Assembly (NCBI GenBank): GCA_910588075.1
Contig: CAJUOS010000057.1
Span: 1 to 12,751, forward strand
Direction: 5' to 3'
DNA length: 12,751 nt
DNA from: an uncultured Erysipelotrichaceae bacterium
Lineage (GTDB): Bacteria; Bacillota_I; Bacilli_A; Erysipelotrichales; Coprobacillaceae
Shown here in pieces: positions 1 to 8,305 of the stretch. How positions within the stretch are numbered: position 1 is the first letter of the stretch; each line of letters opens with the position of its first letter. The notes beneath the pieces were generated by a model that saw only the letters and a program-made list of their open reading frames with translations, searched no databases and was not told where the DNA came from. Made by a program: the position numbers and the translations under genes.

Positions 1-77
1 CTTTTATTTTACAAATTAGGATGCGGACAACGTCTGCCATATGATATAATCATTATCACATTACATAATTTTGTCAT

Positions 78-105
78 AAAAAATGCTCAATAAACTACCA
101 GCATT
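78..105 (-). terminator. Weak intrinsic terminator after thsB
   Basis: On the minus strand AATGCT (105-100) and AGCATT (87-82) form a six-pair stem around a 12-nt loop, followed by a run of U (83-78). It lies about 60 nt after the thsB stop and is the only terminator-like structure seen downstream of the hsd-ths operon. The stem is short and AT-rich, so termination may be incomplete. The rest of 1-163 shows no gene I can support. Confidence 0.4.
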
Positions 106-163
106 AAGTAATTCTTGAAACTTAATATTATTAAATTCTAATGTATAATCTGCGTTATTTCAT

Positions 164-673
164 TTACTCTAAGGATTTTTTGACAGCATTGTAATCCCAA
201 TATAGCTTTCCATCTTTTCGACACACCATTGCTACATGAGTTCCCATATATCGAATAGCTTCGGGACATTTACTTCTTGAAACTGTAGTCGAATTATACA
301 AAACTACAATCTTAATACCTGCTTCAATCGCTTTATCACATTCATATTTTATATAGCTTCGATAATCAACAGAATATCCTCTTGCACATCTCCTTGTCCA
401 CGAATTATAACTTGAGCAATATTGACACCCTCCCGAAGTAACATTATTTGTGCTATCTCCCACAATTAGCACAAACATCTTAGAGGCATCCATTCTACTT
501 TTTAAAGAACTTTTAATGCTACAATTTAAACTTGAATCATAGGATTGCATTAAATCATGTGCATTTGTGAATGATAAACTCCAATAACCGTTATTCCATT
601 TATAAAGTTGATCTATGGCATCTTTATCGCCAGTCCAATCTGCTGCTATATATGTTCTTGTTCTATAAACCAT
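164..673 (-). CDS. thsB: Thoeris ThsB-like TIR-domain protein
   Basis: This 169-residue protein is a single MTH538-type TIR-like domain, the fold of Thoeris ThsB. The N-terminal strand and loop YIAADWTGDKDAID (8-21), the buried strand MFVLIVGDST (66-75) and the helix-strand YIKYECDKAIEAGIKIVVLY (107-126) follow the family order. Glu111 is in the place expected for the catalytic glutamate of TIR NADases. ThsB enzymes sense infection and use NAD+ to make a cyclic or conjugated ADP-ribose messenger. In type II systems the reported signal is a histidine-ADP-ribose conjugate. A Cys-rich insertion (C83, C86, C96) sits before the catalytic helix. ATG at 673 follows the thsA stop by two bases, and its ribosome site AAGGAGG lies inside the end of thsA, so the pair is translationally coupled. 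Family assignment is by recognised motifs, not by a search. Confidence 0.85.
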   Translation of the reverse strand: MVYRTRTYIAADWTGDKDAIDQLYKWNNGYWSLSFTNAHDLMQSYDSSLNCSIKSSLKSRMDASKMFVLIVGDSTNNVTSGGCQYCSSYNSWTRRCARGYSVDYRSYIKYECDKAIEAGIKIVVLYNSTTVSRSKCPEAIRYMGTHVAMVCRKDGKLYWDYNAVKKSLE

Positions 674-675
674 TT

Positions 676-1497
676 TTATTCCTCCTTACCTATGTTATAA
701 AGATTAATTTTTTCTTTTATGCTATCGTTTAATACAATTGAAAGTGATGATGTATTTCCAAATTGGACTTTACTTATTTCAAATGTCTCTACTATATATC
801 TAAGTAATTCTTGTTCTGAAACAACCCCATTATTAAAACGTGTAATACCACTACCTAATAATGTAATATTGATTGGCATACCTGCATATAAAATGTCTAA
901 TTCTGTCCACATATGCATTAGGCAGGATATATAATCTTCTAGTATTAAAAATGCTCTATCATTTTCATCAAAATGAGTTAATGCTAACAGAAAATAATCT
1001 TTGACAGGACATATTGTTCCAAGTCGATATTTAACTTGTTTTCCACCATTCTTACGAACAACTCCTTTTTGAACGATATTTTCATAAAGGTGCTTTTCAT
1101 TATTTACCACTAAATCTATATATTCCTTTCCATCAGAATGATGTAGAATATATTGTCCATTTAAAGATGTAGTTGAAATGATTCTATCATCTACTTGGGT
1201 GTCAAAAAATTCATTAAACGCAATAACTTTTATTCCTTCTTGATCAAAAATATCTCCATAAAATATTTTTACATTAGTACCATTTATATACATATTCTTA
1301 GAGTTTTTATGATTAGCGCAATACCACATTACAAAAAATAATATAAGAAGCACACAAAAATATATTGTTCCAACCAAAATTCTTATGCATTGATTTAGGT
1401 CAATAAACGCAAGTATAAATGATATAACACCAGCAGTTACAGAAACGAATTTAGTAAAGTTCAACCATAATTTTTTATTTGTAATCTTTACTTTCAT
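676..1497 (-). CDS. thsA: Type II Thoeris effector ThsA (2 TM helices + Macro domain)
   Basis: From the ATG this is a 273-residue protein with two closely spaced membrane helices near the N-terminus (about residues 16-34 and 37-62). A cytosolic Macro-like domain follows (about 73-268). The motifs FYGDIF, VIAFNEFFDTQVDD and LLGSGITRF are those of the Thoeris ThsA Macro domain, the last being the phosphate-binding glycine loop. In type II Thoeris this domain binds the ThsB-made ADP-ribose signal, and the membrane part then causes abortive cell death. ThsA of type I systems has SIR2-SLOG instead, and neither is present here. A GTG at 1506 extends the frame by three codons. ATG 1497 is preferred because AAGGTGG stands five bases before it. 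The gene starts 15 bp after the hsdR stop, and thsB follows after two bases. Confidence 0.85.
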   Translation of the reverse strand: MKVKITNKKLWLNFTKFVSVTAGVISFILAFIDLNQCIRILVGTIYFCVLLILFFVMWYCANHKNSKNMYINGTNVKIFYGDIFDQEGIKVIAFNEFFDTQVDDRIISTTSLNGQYILHHSDGKEYIDLVVNNEKHLYENIVQKGVVRKNGGKQVKYRLGTICPVKDYFLLALTHFDENDRAFLILEDYISCLMHMWTELDILYAGMPINITLLGSGITRFNNGVVSEQELLRYIVETFEISKVQFGNTSSLSIVLNDSIKEKINLYNIGKEE

Positions 1498-1512
1498 ACA
1501 TGCCACCTTCTT

Positions 1513-4500
1513 CTACGCATAGTTAATCCATCCATATCCTTGAATACCCATATCAATAAAGTGATTCAGTAATAAGTCAGTCTTAGCATTGAATGACTCC
1601 CTATCATAGCACATTGGTAAGTCATTGTTTAAAGTAACTTCAATTGTGTGCCTTACTCTAGCTTTTGGTTGTTCATCTTTATACCAATCTACAACTAATA
1701 ACTTTGAACGCTCATTAGTGATAGTTGTATATAAATGTTTTGCCGCCAATTTTACTTGTTGTTCTTCTTTTATAGTTAATTTCTTTCCTCGAATCAATAA
1801 ATCATATAGTTCAAGTTCTTCCTCTGTTAAGCCTTCGAACATAGGGCGCTCAGATTCTTTCTTTAATTCTTCCATCAATTGAATCAATTGTTCATAGTAA
1901 TCTTCATTTTCCGTACCACCAGCATTATATCGATCAATAATGCTCTTATAACGTTCTGAGAATTTAATACGTGTACAGTTTTTATTGATCAGCTGCTTCA
2001 ATAGTCTTTCAATGAAGTCTTTCATATCATCAATTTCAATTGCTTTATAAGGAGTACGTTTGATTTCATTTCTTAATTGTTCAAAGTCCATCTTTGATAA
2101 GTCAATGACTTTAGTTCCTTTAATAGCATAGTTATATGGTGCACTATCTTCTTTAACCATAAATTGATTAGCCATAACACTTCCATCAAGAACCTGTTGC
2201 ATTCTTCTACGAGCACGTTCAATCTTTTCATCATCAATGGTATTATGTAACAACCCATGAAGGTAAGATAAAGGAGAAAGGTTTTTATTTGTCCAATGAA
2301 CTTCAAAAATTTCAGGTTTGGAAGATTCGTATAAATTAGTCATCGTATTTGTAATGACTTTGAAACGTTCTTTGTTTTCATCATTTGCAACAATTATATT
2401 ATATGCCTCTCTTAATTTATCAAGCTTATCCAATGTATCTTCTTCAGCAATAATTTTTTCCAAATCAACACTAATACTTTTTAAGAATGTATCACCCTCT
2501 GAAATACAATCATTAAGCATTGATATTAATTGTTCCATATCTTTTGCAGGGAAATCATCTTCTTCATCACCAGTAGCATAATCACGTAATGCTTCTTTCA
2601 TATACTTAAAGACATTAACATAATCAACAATAATACCACATGGTTTATCTGGATAAACACGATTTGCTCGTGCAATTGCCTGCATTAACGTATGACTTTT
2701 CATAGGTTTATCTAAGTAAAGTGTTGATAGATTTTTGACATCAAATCCAGTTAGCCACATAGCACAAACAAACACTAAGCTTAACCTATCGTTAGGATCT
2801 TTGAATCTATCCTCTAAATCTTTTCCATCAACAATGGAGTTCATTTTATCTATATGTTTTTGTAAATCTAACCCTTGATCACTAAACTTTTTAACATCAT
2901 CACCATTATTCGTTGAAATAACGACTGCCATATCAACATTATTCATATAGCTGATGATTTTAGTTAATTCATCACGTTTTTCTTTCGTATCAGCCAAATT
3001 ACGCTCTTTCGTCAATTCTTTGATTTCTTCTTGCCAATAATGCTGCACTTTGTCATACATTTTTACAGTTGTAAATTTATCAACCGATACAACTAAACCT
3101 TTTCCTAAGAACCCTCGTCTAGGAAAATGATGAGCAATGTCTTTTGCTACTTTATCCAAACGATCATCACGTTTAATAACTTCAAGAATACGAGAAGAAG
3201 AATTCTCTAGTAAACGTGCTTCATCTTCATTTAAATCTTCATCTTCAATGATGTCTACAATATCGTCATCTAAGAAGTTGTTTTGTAATCCAACTTCTGG
3301 CACTCTACGACTATAAAATAACGGAACTGTTGACCCATCTTCTACCGATTGTGCAAAATTATATTCAGATACATAATCACCAAACCATTGATTTGTTAAC
3401 CTTCGTTTACCAAGTAATGGTGTTCCAGTAAATGCTACAAAGTTAGCATTTGGTAAAGCTGTTCTCATGTTTTCTGCTAAATCTTTATATTGTGTTCTAT
3501 GAGCTTCATCAACTAACACAAAAATATCATCACGCTCTGTTAAAACGGGATATTTCTTTGTTTTGTCATAACGGAATTTATGTATCAAAGTAAAAATAAA
3601 TGGTTTATTTGTTTGTAGATATTCTCGTAACTGAGCACTATTTTTTGGTCTGCATTCTTCTTTCGCTCCAATTACTTCTGTTCTGGCAAAATTTTTAAAG
3701 ATTTGTGTATCTAAATCTTCACGATCTGTAATAACTAGGAACGTAAAATTACCAGAGACTTTTCGTTTTACTTTTCTAGCAAACATTATCATCGAATAAG
3801 ATTTTCCACTACCTTGTGTATGCCAGAACACACCTAATTTACCATTTAATTCTTTTCGGTTATATACGGATTCCATTAAATTATTTACACCCATATATTG
3901 ATGGTTTTTAGCTATAATTTTTGTCTTTTGATTTTCAAAAAGAATAAAGTTTTCTATATAATCAATCAATCTTTTTTTAACAAATAATCCATCAATAAGC
4001 ATTTGGATAGATAATCCATTTTCTATGATTGCTTTACGATCAACCTTTTCTTTTTCATCATTTACCCTTAACCATTCAAAGAAATGTTCATAATATGCAT
4101 TAAATGCACCAACTCTTGTTTCAATACCATTTGATAGTACACAGATTTGGTTAAAGGCAAATAAATTTGGTATGTCACGTTTATAATCTTGCAAGTTTTT
4201 ATCATATGCTTCTTGAATTTTAACGATACTATTTTTTAGTTCAATAAAAACCAATGGCATCCCATTAACAAATAAGATCACATCAGGTCTTCTATAATTG
4301 TATCTACCTTGAATCCACATTTGCGACACTGCTGTAAACGTATTATTCTCAACGTTTTCAAAATCGATGAATTTTACAAACTCAAAATCTTTTTTGCCAT
4401 TATTAATGACATCAATCTTTTTGTTATTACGAAGCATTTGATACAAGTTATAGTTAGTAGCAACAATATCAGTCCCACTATAATCTTTTTTATACTCTAG

Positions 4501-4734
4501 AACTAATTCTCCTAACTTAGATTCTGAAATAGTAGGATTTATTTTTTTCAATGATTCAAGCATAACAAAAGGAAGAACACATTCTCTTTTAGAAGAGCGT
4601 CCAGTTCCATCATTTAAATCATCACGCTTTGATGGATCACTATCACAAATAATAATATCATAATTAAAAGGATCCTTCTTTAATCTATCAAGTATAGATT
4701 GTTCAATATCATCTTCTGAAATAAAATTTGACAT
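1513..4734 (-). CDS. hsdR: Type I restriction enzyme, R (translocase/nuclease) subunit
   Basis: The 1073-residue HsdR subunit cleaves DNA after ATP-driven translocation in complex with HsdM and HsdS. The N-terminal nuclease has the PD-(E/D)xK pattern (D151, then E165-L-K167 in PLVFIELK). The superfamily 2 motor has Walker A QGSGKS (307-312), the DEAH box in LVDEAHRTQY (409-412), TGTP (436-439), WLTGFD (660-665) and motif VI QAIARANR (685-692). The C-terminal helical region carries the conserved YKAIEI segment. The length is typical and no lesion is seen, so it should be active. ATG 4734 follows GGAGGAGG by about eight bases. The gene lies 16 bp after hsdS and directly before thsA. Confidence 0.97.
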   Translation of the reverse strand: MSNFISEDDIEQSILDRLKKDPFNYDIIICDSDPSKRDDLNDGTGRSSKRECVLPFVMLESLKKINPTISESKLGELVLEYKKDYSGTDIVATNYNLYQMLRNNKKIDVINNGKKDFEFVKFIDFENVENNTFTAVSQMWIQGRYNYRRPDVILFVNGMPLVFIELKNSIVKIQEAYDKNLQDYKRDIPNLFAFNQICVLSNGIETRVGAFNAYYEHFFEWLRVNDEKEKVDRKAIIENGLSIQMLIDGLFVKKRLIDYIENFILFENQKTKIIAKNHQYMGVNNLMESVYNRKELNGKLGVFWHTQGSGKSYSMIMFARKVKRKVSGNFTFLVITDREDLDTQIFKNFARTEVIGAKEECRPKNSAQLREYLQTNKPFIFTLIHKFRYDKTKKYPVLTERDDIFVLVDEAHRTQYKDLAENMRTALPNANFVAFTGTPLLGKRRLTNQWFGDYVSEYNFAQSVEDGSTVPLFYSRRVPEVGLQNNFLDDDIVDIIEDEDLNEDEARLLENSSSRILEVIKRDDRLDKVAKDIAHHFPRRGFLGKGLVVSVDKFTTVKMYDKVQHYWQEEIKELTKERNLADTKEKRDELTKIISYMNNVDMAVVISTNNGDDVKKFSDQGLDLQKHIDKMNSIVDGKDLEDRFKDPNDRLSLVFVCAMWLTGFDVKNLSTLYLDKPMKSHTLMQAIARANRVYPDKPCGIIVDYVNVFKYMKEALRDYATGDEEDDFPAKDMEQLISMLNDCISEGDTFLKSISVDLEKIIAEEDTLDKLDKLREAYNIIVANDENKERFKVITNTMTNLYESSKPEIFEVHWTNKNLSPLSYLHGLLHNTIDDEKIERARRRMQQVLDGSVMANQFMVKEDSAPYNYAIKGTKVIDLSKMDFEQLRNEIKRTPYKAIEIDDMKDFIERLLKQLINKNCTRIKFSERYKSIIDRYNAGGTENEDYYEQLIQLMEELKKESERPMFEGLTEEELELYDLLIRGKKLTIKEEQQVKLAAKHLYTTITNERSKLLVVDWYKDEQPKARVRHTIEVTLNNDLPMCYDRESFNAKTDLLLNHFIDMGIQGYGWINYA

Positions 4735-4750
4735 AGTAATCCTCCTCCCA

Positions 4751-5944
4751 TTATTTCACTTCTAGTTTTCCAGACATAAGCCTAGGTAATAATAAGTCAC
4801 GTTGCTTTACAAGATTTTCATTTTTTTTGCTGAGTATTGCTAACATTTCCAATATTGGATTTAAAATTTTATTAAATTCAGTTATTGTCTTTTTATCAGG
4901 TATAATAATTTTTAATCTACCTAAACCTCTAAAAGAGCCTACATACGGCATTGTTGAACCTATAGAAATTGATGATGCAAAATCAATTGTACTTTTTTGA
5001 AATAATGTAAGTAACACATAATTTCTATAATTAGAATCAATCGAATTAATAACAAAACATGTCTTGCGAGTAATACCATCAAAAGGAGCTAAACATACTT
5101 TATGAAAATATGGTCGCATTGCCCCAAAAAGAATGTCACCTGTTTTAAATGATTGTAAAGAACTTATCGCATTACTAATTGATTCATATCTTTTTAGCGT
5201 TATTGATTTACTATCGATACAATCAATAGGCACATAATAATCAAATGCTTCTCTTGCTTCTGTTTTTATCGACTCCCCAGTAATTTTCGCTATATCACTC
5301 AGCTTACCAATTTTCCATTCTTTTCGAATATCACATTTATCTTGTTCTGATTTTTTAGGTAATCTAGTTCTAGCAAACCATTCTTTATACAATTCTTCAG
5401 CCATTTGTTCTAATATTTTGATGCGTTTATTGTTGTTTTCAATTAATATATCGTATTTACTTAAAAAATCAGCTATTTTAAGTTGCTGTTCATATATTGG
5501 AATTTCAAATTTAACTTTTCTGATTTTTTCTAAACTAAGATTGTCTTGTGTTGTCCCCTTTGAAATTTGTTGCATATATACTTTAACCATATCCATCAGA
5601 TACTTTATATATATAGTATCTGCTATTCCTTCTTTAGGAATGATTCCTACAACACTATCTGGAAAACATGCATCAAAATCCAAAATACCAGTTTCTGCGA
5701 TATTTGCAGCTATAGTTAAGCATAATGTTCCTTTTTCCCATAGTTTACTCTGTGCTAGACCAACTTCATTATACGTATTCTCATAATCATTAATGTGAAG
5801 AATTGATTTTTTTATTTCTGAAGTTTGTATAAAGGGATAATTGCCTCCATATAGAATAGAATCACCCCTTGGTCGATGTTTAGATTTTCCTCTATTTATT
5901 ATTGCAATATCATCAATAGTACATATATTCATAACATTTTTCAT
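4751..5944 (-). CDS. hsdS: Type I restriction-modification specificity subunit
   Basis: HsdS recognises the bipartite DNA target and serves both HsdM and HsdR. The protein (397 residues from ATG 5944) has the usual two halves. The first target-recognition domain (about 1-155) ends in the coiled-coil spacer LSKYDILIENNNKRIKILEQ with the ELYKEWFARTRLP block. The second domain (about 210-350) ends in a second helix with LVKQRDLLLPRLMSGKLEV. Both spacer helices look intact, so this is a full-length specificity subunit. In-frame upstream starts exist (TTG 5956, GTG 5953). ATG 5944 is chosen because it sits one base after the hsdM stop with GGTGA six bases upstream, giving coupled translation. No second hsdS or inverted partial copy is visible. 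The target cannot be read from the sequence. Confidence 0.95.
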   Translation of the reverse strand: MKNVMNICTIDDIAIINRGKSKHRPRGDSILYGGNYPFIQTSEIKKSILHINDYENTYNEVGLAQSKLWEKGTLCLTIAANIAETGILDFDACFPDSVVGIIPKEGIADTIYIKYLMDMVKVYMQQISKGTTQDNLSLEKIRKVKFEIPIYEQQLKIADFLSKYDILIENNNKRIKILEQMAEELYKEWFARTRLPKKSEQDKCDIRKEWKIGKLSDIAKITGESIKTEAREAFDYYVPIDCIDSKSITLKRYESISNAISSLQSFKTGDILFGAMRPYFHKVCLAPFDGITRKTCFVINSIDSNYRNYVLLTLFQKSTIDFASSISIGSTMPYVGSFRGLGRLKIIIPDKKTITEFNKILNPILEMLAILSKKNENLVKQRDLLLPRLMSGKLEVK

Positions 5945-5945
5945 T

Positions 5946-7655
5946 TTATTCACCAAATAATCCTTTAATACTTTGAGATATTTGTTTTTCTAAGTGTTTG
6001 GCTTCTTGATTAAGCTTTTTCAATTCATCATTTAAAGATAACATAGTATCTTTAAATTCTTCTTTTGACATACCATCATCTTCAATAACAACACCAACAT
6101 ATCTCCCAGCATTTAATGAATAATCTTGGTCTTTAATTCCATCTTCACCATCAACTTTGGCAACTTTGCATAAGCCAATAACATCTTGATAAACACCATC
6201 CGGAAATCTTTCGGTTAACCAATCAATTTGTTCTTGCCAATATTCTTTATTGTCTTGTGTTTCCATGCTTGATTTATATTCGTTTAATAAATCTTGATAT
6301 GCTTGAGTATTTCCTTCATACAAGCGTGTAATGATTCCTAAATTCTTAATTTGTTCATCACTAAATTTACGATGTGCTCTATCTATTTGTGTAAACACAT
6401 TTCTTGCATCTATAAATAAGATTTCATCTTTCTTATCCGTATTAGGTTTATTTTTATCAAAAAACCAAAGCGTTGCAGGTAATGTCACTGTATTAAACAT
6501 ATTTGAAGGTAATGTTACCATTTGTGAAATAATACCTTCTTCAATCATCTTTGTTCTTATTTCTAGTTCGCTCTTTCCTGCATCAGAAGCACTATTTGCC
6601 ATAACTAATGCAGCCTTTCCATTTTTATTTAGGGCAGATGCAAAGTAAGAAATCCACAAATAGTTTGCATTTGGGACAGTTTCTTTTTTGTCAGAATCTT
6701 TCTTATTAGATTTCTTTGTTTTATTTCTAGGAATCCCATATGTATTAAATCTTGGATCATCTTTTACTCTTTCATAATTAACCTCATCAACATTAAATGG
6801 CGGATTAGCCATAACATAATCAAATCTTCCTACTGCATTATATGGATCAGCATAAAATGAGTTAGCTTCTGTTATTTCTCCTCGAACATTATTTAGAAGT
6901 AAATTCATTTTCGCAATTTTATTTGTGTCAGGATCTTTTTCAACACCATAACATCTAAAATTCATTATTTCTTCATCGCTTGCATTATGATTATGCATAT
7001 ATCTTGCCGCTTGAACGAACATACCTCCAGAACCACAAGCAGGATCTAAAAATTGTTTGTTGCCTGGTGTTGGTTGTAATACTTCTATCATATATTGAAC
7101 AACTGTTGCAGGAGTATAGTATTCACCACCATCTTTTCCAGATGTAAATTTACCTAAAAAGTATTCATAAATTTTTCCAAATAAATCAATGCTAATATCT
7201 TCTGGAATATCTTTAAAAACACGAATAACATTAGATAATAGTTCTGGTTCTTCATCTGGTACTAAGTGCCCATAAACATCTTTCGGAAGAACTCCAGCCA
7301 TCGATTCATTTTCAGTTTCAATAGCAATCATAGCCTTTTTTACTAAGGTTGCTTTATTTGCGTCATCTGGTGCTTCATTTATAAAATCAAAATACGCACA
7401 CTCTGGTAAATAAAAACCACATTTTTCAATAGAAACCTCTTTTAACGTTTTTTCCATACGTGTGCCTTTATATTTATTATATTCTTGATCAATATCAGCT
7501 TTAAACTGTTTATATCTAATATCAGCATAGCGTAAGAAAATCAATCCAAGAATTGGTTCCCCATAACTTATAGATGACATATGTGCACCTGCCCGTAATA
7601 AATCAGCAGAATGCCATAAATCTTCTTCTAATTTTTTTAATTCTAAATCTGTCAT
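5946..7655 (-). CDS. hsdM: Type I restriction-modification DNA N6-adenine methyltransferase
   Basis: HsdM methylates adenine at the HsdS target with S-adenosylmethionine and so protects the host DNA. The 569-residue protein begins with the helical HsdM N-terminal domain (LEEDLWHSADLLRAG, then LGLIFLRYAD, about 8-45). The EYYTP motif (178-182), the SAM-binding motif I DPACGSGG (204-211) and the catalytic motif IV NPPF (284-287) follow, the last of these marking an amino-methyltransferase. The C-terminal tail (about 530-569) is a helix expected to contact HsdS. ATG 7655 is preceded by TTGAGGT at a good distance. Only 28 bp separate it from the end of the broken xre gene, so it probably uses the promoter at 7935-7963. 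The hsdS start follows one base after its stop. Confidence 0.97.
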   Translation of the reverse strand: MTDLELKKLEEDLWHSADLLRAGAHMSSISYGEPILGLIFLRYADIRYKQFKADIDQEYNKYKGTRMEKTLKEVSIEKCGFYLPECAYFDFINEAPDDANKATLVKKAMIAIETENESMAGVLPKDVYGHLVPDEEPELLSNVIRVFKDIPEDISIDLFGKIYEYFLGKFTSGKDGGEYYTPATVVQYMIEVLQPTPGNKQFLDPACGSGGMFVQAARYMHNHNASDEEIMNFRCYGVEKDPDTNKIAKMNLLLNNVRGEITEANSFYADPYNAVGRFDYVMANPPFNVDEVNYERVKDDPRFNTYGIPRNKTKKSNKKDSDKKETVPNANYLWISYFASALNKNGKAALVMANSASDAGKSELEIRTKMIEEGIISQMVTLPSNMFNTVTLPATLWFFDKNKPNTDKKDEILFIDARNVFTQIDRAHRKFSDEQIKNLGIITRLYEGNTQAYQDLLNEYKSSMETQDNKEYWQEQIDWLTERFPDGVYQDVIGLCKVAKVDGEDGIKDQDYSLNAGRYVGVVIEDDGMSKEEFKDTMLSLNDELKKLNQEAKHLEKQISQSIKGLFGE

Positions 7656-7683
7656 TTATTTTACCTCAACTTCTATACTACTT

Positions 7684-7911
7684 TTATCTATCACCTTCAG
7701 AAGATTCATTATCATAGATGTACTCAACAACATCTCCAAAATCACACTCCTTGAAACGGCATATTCTTCCCAAGACAATTAGCAAAATTTCTTGATTTTT
7801 TCTCATCCGCATCTTTATATTTGGTGTTATATCAGTTGCTTTTCTAAAATCTGAAATCATTATTTCCTTATCAATTAATAATTTCTATAATTTATAATAT
7901 AAAACAGCCAT
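7684..7911 (-). pseudogene. XRE-family helix-turn-helix regulator, broken by a nonsense codon
   Basis: Read from ATG 7911 the frame gives MAVLYYKL, a TAG stop (7887-7885), then KLLIDKE and on to a TAA at 7684, 75 codons in all. Small Cro/CI-type regulators of this kind normally read YxKLWKLLID, so TAG most simply replaces a TGG tryptophan codon. The remainder keeps the family pattern: DFRKATDITPN, then VLGRICRFKECDFGDVVEYI at the C-terminus. A site GGAGTG stands before ATG 7911. Restart at ATG 7860 could yield a 58-residue protein lacking the first helix, but no clear ribosome site precedes it. Such regulators are often found directly before hsd genes and are thought to control them. Family pattern and TGG origin are from memory of the family, not alignment. 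Confidence 0.75.
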
Positions 7912-7934
7912 ATTTACACTCCGTATCTCTATTT

Positions 7935-7963
7935 ATTATACTTTTTTTCTACTTAATCAGCAA
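7935..7963 (-). promoter_or_regulatory. Sigma-A type promoter of the xre-hsdMSR-thsAB operon
   Basis: On the minus strand TTGCTG (7963-7958) and TATAAT (7940-7935) are separated by exactly 17 bp. The predicted start near 7928 is about 17 nt before the XRE start codon. No other convincing promoter is seen before hsdM, and the gaps between hsdM, hsdS, hsdR, thsA and thsB are 28 bp or less, so this probably drives the whole operon. Confidence 0.7.
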
Positions 7964-7968
7964 TAAAA

Positions 7969-7984
7969 ACTCGCAACTACTCGC
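7969..7984. promoter_or_regulatory. Candidate operator: direct repeat ACTCGC at one helical turn
   Basis: ACTCGC occurs at 7969-7974 and again at 7979-7984, ten bases apart, directly upstream of the -35 box of the hsd operon promoter. The second copy runs into CGCGAA. In such AT-rich DNA two G+C-rich copies on the same helix face are unlikely to be chance and suit a small regulator. Which protein binds them is unknown; the neighbouring XRE protein, now broken, is the natural guess. Confidence 0.35.
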
Positions 7985-8140
7985 GAATAATGTATTGATT
8001 TAATAATAAATATAAAAAGTATTTCTACAAATTTATTATATATGCTTATTGAATATATTGTAAAATCAATTTAAATCACTATATAATTCTTTATCTATCA
8101 TTTTTATCTCATTTATCAAAACGCATTTATCTTTTCCTAC

Positions 8141-8164
8141 AAAAAAAGTGGGTGTCTTACCCAC
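8141..8164 (-). terminator. Intrinsic terminator downstream of tenpN
   Basis: On the minus strand GTGGGT (8164-8159) and ACCCAC (8153-8148) form a perfect six-pair stem with the loop AAGAC, directly followed by seven U residues (8147-8141). It stands about 140 nt after the toxin stop and separates the toxin-antitoxin unit from the hsd operon promoter. Confidence 0.75.
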
Positions 8165-8210
8165 CAATAGATGGACCCAGGTCTTACGACCAGCCCAACA
8201 AATAGATTTT
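8141..8210 (-). ncRNA. Possible small structured RNA: two related hairpins
   Basis: The terminator hairpin is preceded on the same strand by a second hairpin. It is GGTC, the GNRA loop GTAA, then GACC (8191-8180), and it can extend through an internal loop to TGG/CCA pairs at 8197-8195 and 8174-8172. Both hairpins carry GTAAGAC (8187-8181 and 8160-8154), and both follow ATCTATT (8207-8201 and 8172-8166, 35 nt apart), so the two look like diverged tandem copies. The block is far richer in G+C than the surrounding DNA and has no reading frame. It could be a free small RNA, the structured 3' end of the toxin mRNA, or a relic of an RNA antitoxin. I do not recognise a family. The rest of 7985-8305 is AT-rich with no gene seen. 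Confidence 0.35.
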
Positions 8211-8305
8211 TTCTACAAATAAAATATATCACACCTATCAAAAAATACAAATCAAATCAATTTTATATCTAAATTAATAACTTCAAATTTTTTTATAATA
8301 TAAGC

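Noticed and set aside
1..60. G+C-rich imperfect palindrome near the left edge (GCGGAC-AAC-GTCTGC, 25-39) as an element end
   Set aside because: No matching repeat was found near the right edge and there is no U-run for a terminator, so an attachment site cannot be supported.
61..153. A 30-residue open stretch on the minus strand after thsB with protein-like composition (begins ADYTLEF)
   Set aside because: It has no start codon or ribosome site, lies behind a TGA, and overlaps the candidate terminator. It may be a gene relic but cannot be told from chance.
2073..2581. Small open frames in other frames of hsdR (2073-2306 minus, 2318-2581 plus)
   Set aside because: They lie wholly inside the motif-complete hsdR frame and show no family features. 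The same holds for the plus-strand frames within hsdS, hsdM and tnpV, and for 10239-10442 within the relaxase.
4751..5944. A phase-variable, inverting hsdS locus
   Set aside because: Only one full hsdS is present, with no partial copy or inverted repeat near it. The recombinase fragment is almost 7 kb away and belongs to the element backbone.
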